From Youngiibacter multivorans (GTDB lineage: Bacteria > Bacillota > Clostridia > Clostridiales > Clostridiaceae): a stretch of 43,933 nucleotides of DNA. The position numbers were made by a program, and so were the translations under genes. This document shows positions 22,570 to 30,487 of the stretch, in pieces (positions within the stretch are counted from its first letter, which is position 1; each line of letters starts with the position of its first letter). The notes below the pieces were generated by a model. That model saw only the letters and a program-made list of their open reading frames with translations, searched no databases and was not told the DNA's origin. The stretch covers positions 1 to 43,933 of the forward strand of contig NZ_JAGGKC010000032.1 of assembly GCF_017873395.1 (NCBI RefSeq). The letters run 5' to 3'.

Positions 22570-23982
22570 TTACCGCCACGCAAGATCCAGGAGTGCTAAA
22601 GCTTCACTGATGTCATCTTCAGTGAGGTTAGAATATCCAAGGAGTACTGTGCTTTTGAAGCCTGTATCAGAACCTTGAGAGAAGTATCCGGAGAGCCCCC
22701 TGAGCCTTATTCCCATGGCAGTGGCTTTTTCAATCAGCTCTTCTTCACACATACCGTTGCGGGGGGCAAGGAGGAGATGGAGTCCTGCATTTTCTCCTAT
22801 GATTTCTGCTTGCCTGCCGAAGCTTGCTTTCCTTATCTCCGCTACCAGCTTTTCCTTCCTACCCTTGTAGATTTTCCTCATCCTGTTGAGATGCCTTTCA
22901 AAATGACCATCTTTAATGAAGCGGGCGAGGGTCTGCTGTTCAAACCTTGAAACGGTTGAGGAATTGAACATGAGTCGTTTCCTGTACTCTTCAATCAGTG
23001 GAGGGGGAAGTACAAGATATCCGATTCTTATCGATGGGGCCAGGCTCTTTGAAAAGGTCCCGATATATATTACCCTGTCCGAATTGTCCAGACCCTGCAG
23101 TGAGGGTATAGGACGTCCTCCGAACCTGAATTCACTGTCGTAGTCGTCCTCGATAAGGTACCTGTCCTTATCTGCATAAGCCCACGAAAGAAGCTGCATT
23201 CTCCTTTTAGCTGGCATTATCATTCCCATCGGGAACTGATGTGAAGGAGTGATATGGACTATTTTAGCATCCGATTTTTCCAGCTCACCAATATTCAGGC
23301 CCTCCCGGTCAAGACCGATGTGAACTACATCAGCCCCGTTGCTTTTTAAAAGCATACCTGTCTTTACATAACCCGGATCCTCGACTGCATAAATCCTGTC
23401 ACGTCCCAGAAGCTGTACGAGCAGTCCGATGAGGTATTCGCTGCCAGCGCCGATTATGACCTGTTCATGGGTGCACCTGACTCCCTTATGCTCGTGCAGA
23501 TGCTTTGCAATGCTCATTCTGAGGGAAGCCTCTCCCTGAGGATGTGATGTCTTGAGGAGCTCCCTGTTTTCATCATGGATGATTTCCCTTGTTATCCTCG
23601 ACCAGGTTGAAAATGGAAAGAACCTGGTATCAACAGTATTGGTCGAGAAATCGTAAGCAAGTTCTGATGTGTATTCTCTTGCAGCTTCTTCTGAACCAGT
23701 TGCTTCTGAATCTGAGGTACCGGTAGGATAGTCTTCAAATCTTGAGACATAATACCCGCTTTTAGGTTTGGAACGTATGAATCCTTCAGCAAGAAGCTGA
23801 CCATAAGCTGTTTCCACTGTGTTCTGGCTTATCTTCAGATGCGATGCGAGGCTTCTCTTTGAAGGCAGCTTCTCACCATCCTCAAGAAGACCCTTACGTA
23901 TTTCATTCCGTATATGGTCATATAGCTGCATATATAAGGGTTTGCACAAATTTTGGTCAAATGAAAGAGTCAGGTTAGCCAT
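22570..23982 (-). CDS. MocR/PdxR-type regulator (GntR HTH fused to aminotransferase fold)
   Basis: 470-aa protein. Residues about 10-80 form a GntR winged helix (LYDHIRNEIRKGLL...LPSKRSLASHLKISQNTVETAY). The rest is a fold-type I aminotransferase domain with the PLP lysine in GTFSKSLAPSIRIGYLV and the DDYDSEFRF block. In PdxR relatives PLP binding switches control of pyridoxal phosphate synthesis. Divergence from pdxST with repeated operator-like sites between them supports this role. The start at 23982 (MANLTLSF) follows GGAGG at 6 nt; a longer reading to 24054 has no ribosome site. Confidence 0.92.
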   Translation of the reverse strand: MANLTLSFDQNLCKPLYMQLYDHIRNEIRKGLLEDGEKLPSKRSLASHLKISQNTVETAYGQLLAEGFIRSKPKSGYYVSRFEDYPTGTSDSEATGSEEAAREYTSELAYDFSTNTVDTRFFPFSTWSRITREIIHDENRELLKTSHPQGEASLRMSIAKHLHEHKGVRCTHEQVIIGAGSEYLIGLLVQLLGRDRIYAVEDPGYVKTGMLLKSNGADVVHIGLDREGLNIGELEKSDAKIVHITPSHQFPMGMIMPAKRRMQLLSWAYADKDRYLIEDDYDSEFRFGGRPIPSLQGLDNSDRVIYIGTFSKSLAPSIRIGYLVLPPPLIEEYRKRLMFNSSTVSRFEQQTLARFIKDGHFERHLNRMRKIYKGRKEKLVAEIRKASFGRQAEIIGENAGLHLLLAPRNGMCEEELIEKATAMGIRLRGLSGYFSQGSDTGFKSTVLLGYSNLTEDDISEALALLDLAWR

Positions 23983-24053
23983 AGTTTCCTCCAATCTGGC
24001 ATCATCAAAATTCTTTAATCTGGGTGTTCTTCTAATGCCAGAATATAGGTACA

Positions 24054-24083
24054 ATCATAATCAGCTTGTAAGCACATTGTCAA
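24054..24083 (-). promoter_or_regulatory. Promoter of the pdxR-type gene
   Basis: On the minus strand TTGACA (24083-24078), 18-bp spacer, TATGAT (24059-24054). The -35 lies inside the operator-like repeats, so bound regulator would block it (autorepression, inference). Confidence 0.65.
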
Positions 24084-24109
24084 TACAATGTGTAAGCACA
24101 TTGTCAATA
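24068..24109. promoter_or_regulatory. Operator-like repeats between pdxR-type gene and pdxS
   Basis: The 18-mer GTAAGCACATTGTCAATA occurs twice (24068-24085, 24092-24109), a 24-bp period. Within and between them the half-site CACATTGT appears at 24073-24080 and 24097-24104, and inverted as ACAATGTG at 24085-24092. This gives a perfect 8-4-8 palindrome plus a third direct half-site. Such mixed direct/inverted sites are known for MocR-family regulators. Confidence 0.7.
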
Positions 24110-24132
24110 ATAATATCGGAGGCTGGACTAGA

Positions 24133-25014
24133 ATGGATGAAAACAGAAGTGAACTGAACAGGAACCTTGCACAGATGCTTAAAGGCGGAGTAATAATGGA
24201 CGTCACAAATGCAGCGGAGGCAAAGATTGCGGAAGAGGCAGGGGCAGTGGCTGTTATGGCTCTTGAGAGAGTGCCTTCTGACATAAGGAAGCAGGGCGGC
24301 GTGGCGAGGATGAGCAATCCCAAAATGATCAGGGAGATTCAGGCTGCAGTGACCATACCTGTCATGGCGAAGGTCAGGATCGGACATATTGCTGAGGCAA
24401 GGATACTTGAACACCTTGAGATTGACTACATCGATGAGAGCGAGGTGCTGACCCCGGCTGATGACATGTACCATCTGGACAAGCACAGCTACAAGGTTCC
24501 TTTCGTATGCGGAGCTAGAAATCTTGGCGAAGCCCTTAGAAGGATCGGAGAAGGTGCCGCCATGATAAGGACGAAGGGTGAGGCGGGGACAGGCAACGTG
24601 GTCGAGGCCGTGAGGCACATGAGGACCATGATGTCTGAAATACGAAAGTTGTCCGGGATGCCGAGGGAAGAGCTCATGAGCTTTTCAAAGGAGATCGGTG
24701 CACCCTATGACCTGGTAGTCTGGACTGCAGAAAACGGGAAGCTTCCAGTAGTGAATTTTGCGGCAGGCGGCATTGCTACACCGGCTGATGCGGCTCTCAT
24801 GATGCAGCTTGGAAGCGAGGGAGTATTCGTGGGATCGGGAATATTCAAGTCTTCGGATCCTCTTAGGATGGCCAGGGCTATAGTCAAGGCTACTGCATTC
24901 TATGACGACCCAAAGGTACTGGCTGAGGTAAGCGAGAACATCGGAGAGCCGATGCCGGGGCTCGAAATAGGAAGCATTCCTGCAGACAGGCTGCTTGCTT
25001 CAAGAGGCTGGTAA
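24133..25014 (+). CDS. pdxS: Pyridoxal 5'-phosphate synthase, synthase subunit
   Basis: 293-aa (beta/alpha)8 enzyme that builds PLP from ribose-5-phosphate, glyceraldehyde-3-phosphate and ammonia delivered by PdxT. Catalytic lysines are in MAKVRIGH (first Lys) and IRTKGEAGTG (second Lys). GGVIMDVTNAAEA and MALERVPSDIRKQGGVARM are also diagnostic. The ATG at 24133 follows GGAGG by 10 nt. pdxT starts directly after its stop. Confidence 0.98.
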   Translation: MDENRSELNRNLAQMLKGGVIMDVTNAAEAKIAEEAGAVAVMALERVPSDIRKQGGVARMSNPKMIREIQAAVTIPVMAKVRIGHIAEARILEHLEIDYIDESEVLTPADDMYHLDKHSYKVPFVCGARNLGEALRRIGEGAAMIRTKGEAGTGNVVEAVRHMRTMMSEIRKLSGMPREELMSFSKEIGAPYDLVVWTAENGKLPVVNFAAGGIATPADAALMMQLGSEGVFVGSGIFKSSDPLRMARAIVKATAFYDDPKVLAEVSENIGEPMPGLEIGSIPADRLLASRGW

Positions 25015-25599
25015 ATGATAAGGATTGGTGTGCTGAGCATACAGGGATCCGTAGCAGAGCATGCCGCAAGGCTTTTGGAGGTTGATGGAGTGTTCCCGGT
25101 AAGGGTAAGAGATGAAAAGGACCTGTCAGGAATTGACGGGCTAATCATCCCCGGAGGGGAGAGCACTGCAATCGGCCGGCTTCTCAATGAATTCAACCTG
25201 CTTCAGCCGCTCAGGGACAGGATTGCAAGCGGGATGCCTGTATGGGGTACCTGTGCCGGTATGATCCTGCTTGCACGCGAGGTTGAGGGTGAAGAACCCT
25301 GGATAGGCTCCATGGATATAGTCGTAAGGCGCAATGCCTACGGACGTCAGACCGATAGCTTCAGGAGAATTGAAATGATACCTTCTGTTTCTGGCATACC
25401 TCTGGAGCTTGTATATATCCGTGCACCGATAATCGTCAGGACAGGAGATAGCGTAGAGGTGCTTCTAAGGACCGGAGAGGGAATCGCTGCAGCAAGAGAG
25501 AAAAGTATGCTTGTTACGGCATTTCATCCTGAGCTCACATCGGATAATGCCTTCCATGCGTATTTCTCCTTGATGGTAAAGGAAAGCAAGAAAGGTTAG
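25015..25599 (+). CDS. pdxT: Pyridoxal 5'-phosphate synthase, glutaminase subunit
   Basis: 194-aa class I glutamine amidotransferase supplying ammonia to PdxS. Motifs: IGVLSIQGSVAEH, IIPGGESTAIGR (oxyanion loop), VWGTCAGMILLA (nucleophile Cys) and TAFHPELTSD (catalytic His-Glu). The ATG immediately follows the pdxS TAA, with GGCTGG upstream as the only ribosome site, so translation is probably coupled. Confidence 0.97.
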   Translation: MIRIGVLSIQGSVAEHAARLLEVDGVFPVRVRDEKDLSGIDGLIIPGGESTAIGRLLNEFNLLQPLRDRIASGMPVWGTCAGMILLAREVEGEEPWIGSMDIVVRRNAYGRQTDSFRRIEMIPSVSGIPLELVYIRAPIIVRTGDSVEVLLRTGEGIAAAREKSMLVTAFHPELTSDNAFHAYFSLMVKESKKG

Positions 25600-25606
25600 G
25601 CCCATG

Positions 25607-25640
25607 CCGGATATGCAGAGCTTTTACACTGCATATCTGG
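25607..25640 (+). terminator. Hairpin after pdxT
   Basis: CCGGATATGCAG (25607-25618) pairs with CTGCATATCTGG (25629-25640, one G-T pair). There is no T tract, so it may be an mRNA end-protecting or Rho-linked structure. Confidence 0.5.
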
Positions 25641-25703
25641 ATACTCCGACCAAGCATTAAGTAAGAAAAGAGGATCAAATTTTCAAGGGCATATGAAATG
25701 ATG

Positions 25704-25732
25704 TTGACAAAGAGGCGGGGCTGATATAATAT
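25704..25732 (+). promoter_or_regulatory. Promoter of tRNA-Tyr copy 2
   Basis: TTGACA (25704-25709) is followed by TAATAT at 17 bp (25727-25732), overlapping TATAAT at 15 bp. The spacer is GC-rich (AGGCGGGG). Confidence 0.75.
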
Positions 25733-25761
25733 ATAAAAAGCAGTTGTCAGACTGTTCATAT

Positions 25762-25846
25762 GGAGGAGTTCCCGAGTGGCCAAAGGGGGCAGACTGTAAA
25801 TCTGTTGCTTTCAGCTTCAGTGGTTCGAATCCACTCTCCTCCACCA
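25762..25846 (+). tRNA. tRNA-Tyr (GUA), copy 2
   Basis: Same 85-nt structure as copy 1, with one base difference (GAGTGGCC). The CCA is encoded. A short open reading frame over this region is a by-product of the tRNA sequence. Confidence 0.97.
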
Positions 25847-25849
25847 ATT

Positions 25850-25885
25850 AAGACGGAACTGCGTATAACGATTCCTGTCTTTTTT
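25850..25885 (+). terminator. Terminator after tRNA-Tyr copy 2
   Basis: AAGAC-GGAA (25850-25858) pairs with TTCC-T-GTCTT (25872-25881) with one bulge, followed by TTTTT. Confidence 0.65.
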
Positions 25886-25905
25886 CATGTAAAACAGAAT
25901 ATTTG

Positions 25906-26003
25906 CTCTTATCAAGAGAGGTGGAGGGAATGGGCCCTGTGAAACCCGGCAACCTGTAGAAATACGTGGTGCCAATTCCTGCAGCGATGCTGCAAGATAA
26001 GAG
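25906..26003 (+). promoter_or_regulatory. SAM-I riboswitch aptamer (S-box)
   Basis: The P1 helix is CTCTTATC (25906-25913) with GATAAGAG (25996-26003). Inside are the conserved S-box stretches AGAGAGGTGGAGGGA, GGCCCTGTGAAACCCGGCAACC and GGTGCCAATTCC. It controls metK: when SAM is plentiful the aptamer is stable and the downstream terminator forms. Confidence 0.97.
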
Positions 26004-26018
26004 GAACGTGCACGACAC

Positions 26019-26052
26019 GCCTCTTCTTTTAATGAAGAGGCTTCATTTTTTT
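26019..26052 (+). terminator. SAM-riboswitch expression platform terminator
   Basis: GCCTCTTC (26019-26026) pairs with GAAGAGGC (26034-26041), followed by seven T (26046-26052). The antiterminator is readable: AAGAGG (25999-26004), part of the 3' strand of aptamer P1, is complementary to CCTCTT (26020-26025) in the terminator. Confidence 0.93.
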
Positions 26053-26064
26053 CAGGAGGTTATT

Positions 26065-27240
26065 ATGAAAAGACTATTTACTTCAGAATCTGTAACGGAA
26101 GGACATCCGGACAAGATATGCGACCAGATATCCGACGCGATTCTCGACAAGATACTCGAACAGGACCCTATGGCGAGGGTAGCCTGCGAGACGGCTGTAA
26201 CCACAGGCATGGTGCTTGTAATGGGAGAGATAACAACTAACTGCTATGTTGATATTCCGAAGCTGGTCAGGAAGACTGTAACTGAAATAGGATACGTCAG
26301 GGCAAAGTACGGCTTTGATGCTGATACATGTGCTGTCATAACGTCCATAAACGAACAGTCCACAGATATAGCCATGGGTGTCGATGACGCTTTTGAGACC
26401 AGGGGACATGCAGAAAGCCTTATTGAAAAGACCGGAGCAGGAGACCAGGGCATGATGTTCGGCTACGCTTCAAACGAGACTGAGGAGCTTATGCCGATGC
26501 CGATTTCCCTTGCACAGAAGCTTGCAAGAAGGCTGGCAGAGGTCAGGAAGGACGGCACGCTGTCTTACCTGAGGCCGGATGGAAAGACTCAGGTCACAGT
26601 GGAGTACGATGAAGACAAGCCGGTAAGGGTGGAAGCGATTGTAGTTTCTACACAGCACAGCCCTGTCGTAGAGCATGCTGAAATCGAAAGGGATGTTAAG
26701 GAACATGTCATAAATGCCGTGATTCCGGAGCACCTTCTGGATGAGAATACGAAGTACTACATAAATCCAACGGGAAGATTCGTAATAGGAGGACCTAACG
26801 GTGATTCAGGCCTTACTGGCAGGAAGATCATAGTCGATACCTACGGCGGATACGGAAGGCACGGTGGTGGAGCCTTCTCTGGGAAGGATCCAACGAAGGT
26901 GGACAGGTCTGCAGCATATGCCGCAAGATGGGTTGCCAAAAACCTGGTAGCTGCCGGAGTGGCAGACAGGCTTGAAGTGGAGCTGGCATATGCCATAGGC
27001 GTTGCAAAGCCACTTTCCATAGAGGTATTCACATTCGGGACGAACAAGATTCCTGATGACAAGATAATCTCCATAATCGACAAGGTGTTCGACCTTAGGC
27101 CTGGTGCGATAATAAGGGACCTGGACCTGAGAAGGCCGCTGTACAGGCAGATAGCCGCATACGGACATTTCGGAAGGACTGACCTGGACCTGCCATGGGA
27201 GAGACTCGACAAGGTAGAAGAAATAAAGAAGCTTATATGA
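26065..27240 (+). CDS. metK: S-adenosylmethionine synthetase
   Basis: 391-aa enzyme making SAM from methionine and ATP. Motifs: TSESVTEGHPDKICDQISDAILD at the N-terminus (shortened core GHPDKICDQ), GAGDQGMMFGYA, and the P-loop-like GGAFSGKDPTKVDRSAAY. The ATG at 26065 follows AGGAGG; an earlier in-frame ATG (25966) lies inside the riboswitch. It is controlled by the SAM riboswitch and ends with a terminator. Confidence 0.98.
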   Translation: MKRLFTSESVTEGHPDKICDQISDAILDKILEQDPMARVACETAVTTGMVLVMGEITTNCYVDIPKLVRKTVTEIGYVRAKYGFDADTCAVITSINEQSTDIAMGVDDAFETRGHAESLIEKTGAGDQGMMFGYASNETEELMPMPISLAQKLARRLAEVRKDGTLSYLRPDGKTQVTVEYDEDKPVRVEAIVVSTQHSPVVEHAEIERDVKEHVINAVIPEHLLDENTKYYINPTGRFVIGGPNGDSGLTGRKIIVDTYGGYGRHGGGAFSGKDPTKVDRSAAYAARWVAKNLVAAGVADRLEVELAYAIGVAKPLSIEVFTFGTNKIPDDKIISIIDKVFDLRPGAIIRDLDLRRPLYRQIAAYGHFGRTDLDLPWERLDKVEEIKKLI

Positions 27241-27243
27241 GAG

Positions 27244-27280
27244 AATGGAGCAGTTCGAATTTGAACTGCTCCATTTAATT
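27244..27280 (+). terminator. Terminator after metK
   Basis: AATGGAGCAGTTC (27244-27256) pairs with GAACTGCTCCATT (27263-27275), followed by TAATTT. The symmetry lets it act also for the minus-strand DUF4153 gene. Confidence 0.85.
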
Positions 27281-27326
27281 TCAACTGACTCTATGTATTC
27301 TCATGTCCTTGGTGAGGTTAAGTGTT

Positions 27327-29060
27327 CTATTTCACTTGTACAAGGACAAAGTATGCTGCGTTATCGATCCTTATCTTTCCATCCTCAAGGTTTCCGTTCA
27401 TGCTTTCAAATATTATCTTCACAGAGATTTTTTCATTCTCTTCCGTAAAGGTGGCGTCCTTAACTGATACTTCACCCTTGCCGGCTGAGGTACTTGAAGC
27501 ATCCCACATCTTCTGGTAGTATGCCTTGAAATCAGCTTTAAGCAATTCACCTGAGCTGCCGGTGAATATGAGTTCGGAGTTGGCTGAGTCATATTTCATC
27601 GATACGGTTCCCAGCGAATACTCGTTCGTCTGATACGTGACTGCCTTTACAAAGTGCTCATAGCCTTTTATATCAAGGACCTGGTTTTCAATAGGCACGA
27701 AGAAATAGAAGTAATTATCGTCGGGGTATCCTCTGTTATCATCATAAGGGAATCCGAAGACCACTTTCATGTCCATTGTGTTGAATCCCTCAGGAACGTA
27801 TTCCATGTCATATGTTTCCCGTGATTCGAAGAATGAGGCTATGGCGCTGATTTCCCTCTTGTCAGCGTCAGGTATCGATGCATTTGGGACGACTGCCCCT
27901 GCCTGCACCATACTGTTCCTTTCAAGGATTGATTCAAGCCTGTCGTTCTGGCTCATCTCTGATACCTTGAATGCGCTTAGAGGACCAAAAACAGCGATGA
28001 GGGCTGTAAGTGTCAGGGATATCGGAAGGAATATGTTGTTGAGCTTCCTTATTGCAATGAACCAGACCATAGCTACAAGAGCCCATATTCCAAGAATTAC
28101 AACCAGATACCTGTTTTCTGTGAAGCCGTACTGGTCGATCCTCAGACCCATTGATACGAACATCATTGCAAGTATCGGAAGGTCAGCTATCGGGAAGAAG
28201 TTTCGGAATGCTTTGGCAACCACATTTTCCGATACAAGGGGAGATATGAAGAATATGACCCCGGCTGAAAGCACCGAATACCAAAGGACTAGATTTGACA
28301 CAAGTCCTCTTGGCCACACACCGGTCACTATGATCTTTATGAAGTACACATAGAGTATGCCGGTATATATGGTTATAAGCGGAATGACAATGTAAAGGAG
28401 AAGTACCTTGAGGGCTTTAGTGTACTTATGGTCCTCGAAGGTTTCCTCTATTCTCGGCAGCTTTGAAAGGAACATGGAGGCTGCAAACACGAATACGACA
28501 GTAAGGAAGCTGTACATGTAGTACTTGTCCGGTATTTCAGCATCAAAAAGCGAATTGATGGTGAATATGATGGCTGAGATTCCAAAATATAGAACCCCTG
28601 AATACAGAGCTGTCAGGAAGAACGCATAGAATACCTTGGTGACATAGGTCTCATAATTTAGCCTTATATTAAGTCTTTGGGTGAAGAATACACCTATGAT
28701 GAGAGAAACCAATGTAGCAGCATAGCGCATTCCAGTAACCATGTCTTGGTCTTCGGTAAACAGGAAGTAGTATGCGACTAGCAGAACAGCTGCAAATGCA
28801 AAGGCAAGAGCCTTGAATTGTGGCTTCCTTGCAAGCAGACCCTCATTCAGGTGGGCGACTGATATGGATAGCGGAAGCGAAAGTCCGACAACCATGGCTA
28901 TCCTCCCAAGGATCTCAGTGTCGATGTCCTTCATGTCCATTTCATTCAGTGAAATGAGTATGACAAGCAGCACGACTGAAGCTAATAAGGTAACCGGATA
29001 TCTTTCAAAGCCCGTCCTAAGGTCTTTCATTGATTTCTTGACATTTTCAACCATCTTCAT
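27327..29060 (-). CDS. DUF4153 multi-pass membrane protein
   Basis: About 577 aa. The N-terminal two thirds hold about 11-12 hydrophobic segments (ERYPVTLLASVVLLVILISL, MVVGLSLPLSISVAHL, FKALAFAFAAVLLVAYYFLF and so on). The C-terminal third (about 380-577) is hydrophilic and likely folded outside the bilayer. This arrangement matches the DUF4153 family, of unknown function. Start is uncertain: ATG at 29060 lies 11 nt after AAGG, and the in-frame GTG at 29069 only 2 nt after it. Monocistronic, between metK (convergent) and nagA. Confidence 0.75.
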   Translation of the reverse strand: MKMVENVKKSMKDLRTGFERYPVTLLASVVLLVILISLNEMDMKDIDTEILGRIAMVVGLSLPLSISVAHLNEGLLARKPQFKALAFAFAAVLLVAYYFLFTEDQDMVTGMRYAATLVSLIIGVFFTQRLNIRLNYETYVTKVFYAFFLTALYSGVLYFGISAIIFTINSLFDAEIPDKYYMYSFLTVVFVFAASMFLSKLPRIEETFEDHKYTKALKVLLLYIVIPLITIYTGILYVYFIKIIVTGVWPRGLVSNLVLWYSVLSAGVIFFISPLVSENVVAKAFRNFFPIADLPILAMMFVSMGLRIDQYGFTENRYLVVILGIWALVAMVWFIAIRKLNNIFLPISLTLTALIAVFGPLSAFKVSEMSQNDRLESILERNSMVQAGAVVPNASIPDADKREISAIASFFESRETYDMEYVPEGFNTMDMKVVFGFPYDDNRGYPDDNYFYFFVPIENQVLDIKGYEHFVKAVTYQTNEYSLGTVSMKYDSANSELIFTGSSGELLKADFKAYYQKMWDASSTSAGKGEVSVKDATFTEENEKISVKIIFESMNGNLEDGKIRIDNAAYFVLVQVK

Positions 29061-29145
29061 TTCAAGCACATCCTTATAAGTAATTGTCCTACCTTGATTC
29101 TACCACACCGGCACATATACCGTGAAACAATGCGGTTACAGAAAG

Positions 29146-29166
29146 AATGCCGGCAAAGCCGGCATT
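29146..29166 (-). terminator. Terminator after nagA
   Basis: AATGCCGGC-AAA-GCCGGCATT lies just past the nagA stop; read on the minus strand it is followed by CTTTCTGT. Confidence 0.7.
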
Positions 29167-29174
29167 CACGAAAA

Positions 29175-30302
29175 TCATTTGAATCTTTTTCCTAGTATGA
29201 AGACATTACCAATATTGATATCCTCATCAAATACGATAAGGTCGGCGTCGTAGCCTGATGCAAGCTTTCCCTTCCTGTCATCAGCACCGCAGAACTTTGC
29301 ACCATTCAGGGAAGCCATCTTCACTACCTCATGCAGGGGAAGTGAGGTATTTTTTGAGACATTCCTTACTGCAGCATCCATTGTAAGTATGGAGCCTGCA
29401 AGGGATCCGTTTAGCAGCCTTGCTGCACCGTCCTTTGTCAGGACCTCCTGTCCACCGAGCCAGTATTTCCCGTCAGGCATTCCGCATGCCATCATGGCAT
29501 CAGTGACAAGCATTACCTTGTCGCTTGTCTTCTGCCTGTAAGCTATCCTGAGGGAAGGCCAGGAGATGTGGATACCGTCCGAAATAGTCTCAGTGGTTAT
29601 ATCAGTATCGAAAATCGCTCCGACTGTGCCGGGACTTCTGTGGGTGAGCGGGGTCATAGCGTTGAACAGATGTGTTGAATGGCTGCACCCAAGTCCGATT
29701 CCCTCTACTGCTTCCTCATAGGTTGCTGCAGTGTGGCCGATTGATACCCTTACTCCCTTTTGCTTCAGGTAAGGTATCAGCTCTGAAGCACCGGGTACCT
29801 CGGGAGCCATAGTTATGCTAGTCACAAGATCCTCATAACCGCTGGTTATCAACTCGTAAGCCTCTATTGAAGGTTCAAGGACAAATCCCGGGTTCTGGGC
29901 ACCTATGGCTTTAGGGCTTATGAAGGGCCCTTCAAGGTGCACACCGAGTATTGATGCTCCTATTGGATTTTTTGATGCTTCCATAATGGAACCGAGAGCT
30001 TTCCTTATCTCAGGAACACCCATGGTCATTGTGGTTGGAAGGAACGATGTGGTACCGTGCTCTGCAATGATACCTGCGATCGTGTTTATTGATTCCACTT
30101 CTCCGTCCATGGTATCCTTGCCGCCTGCACCATGGATATGTATGTCTATGAAGCCTGGAGAAAGGTATTTTCCATCCCCCTCAATCACTTCATCATCTTC
30201 GATGAAAGGTCCGTTGATGGAGATTATCTTTCCATCCTTAGTCTGAAGGCTTCCTGCTTCAATCCTGTCGGGAAATATTAGCCTGAAATTCCGAAATATC
30301 AA
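29175..30302 (-). CDS. nagA: N-acetylglucosamine-6-phosphate deacetylase
   Basis: 375-aa amidohydrolase removing the acetyl group from GlcNAc-6-P in amino-sugar recycling. Metal and substrate motifs: GFIDIHIHGAGG, GVHLEGPFISP, SIGHTAATYEEA, STHLFNAMTPLTHRSPG and LVTDAMMACG (catalytic Asp). The start is TTG at 30302, 4 nt after GAGGTGA. nagB and PTS genes are not adjacent, so it stands alone, divergent from recD2. A TATAAT on the minus strand (30363-30358) with weak -35 is a possible promoter. Confidence 0.95.
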   Translation of the reverse strand: MIFRNFRLIFPDRIEAGSLQTKDGKIISINGPFIEDDEVIEGDGKYLSPGFIDIHIHGAGGKDTMDGEVESINTIAGIIAEHGTTSFLPTTMTMGVPEIRKALGSIMEASKNPIGASILGVHLEGPFISPKAIGAQNPGFVLEPSIEAYELITSGYEDLVTSITMAPEVPGASELIPYLKQKGVRVSIGHTAATYEEAVEGIGLGCSHSTHLFNAMTPLTHRSPGTVGAIFDTDITTETISDGIHISWPSLRIAYRQKTSDKVMLVTDAMMACGMPDGKYWLGGQEVLTKDGAARLLNGSLAGSILTMDAAVRNVSKNTSLPLHEVVKMASLNGAKFCGADDRKGKLASGYDADLIVFDEDINIGNVFILGKRFK

Positions 30303-30487
30303 TTTGTCACCTCATGCCCGCATACAAGTGTATCGGGAAATTATTTTCATTAAGAACATTATACTGGAAATTTCATCTAATTGCTTCATGAATAGATATA
30401 GATTTTGTTAACATAATGTGTATAGGGCAAAAATGTGGAAACCTGGCAGGATATACCTTATTATTGAAATGGAAAGAAGGTGAACTG

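Noticed and set aside
25760..25942. 60-codon reading frame over tRNA-Tyr copy 2
   Set aside because: Its sequence is the tRNA and its terminator; no independent support.
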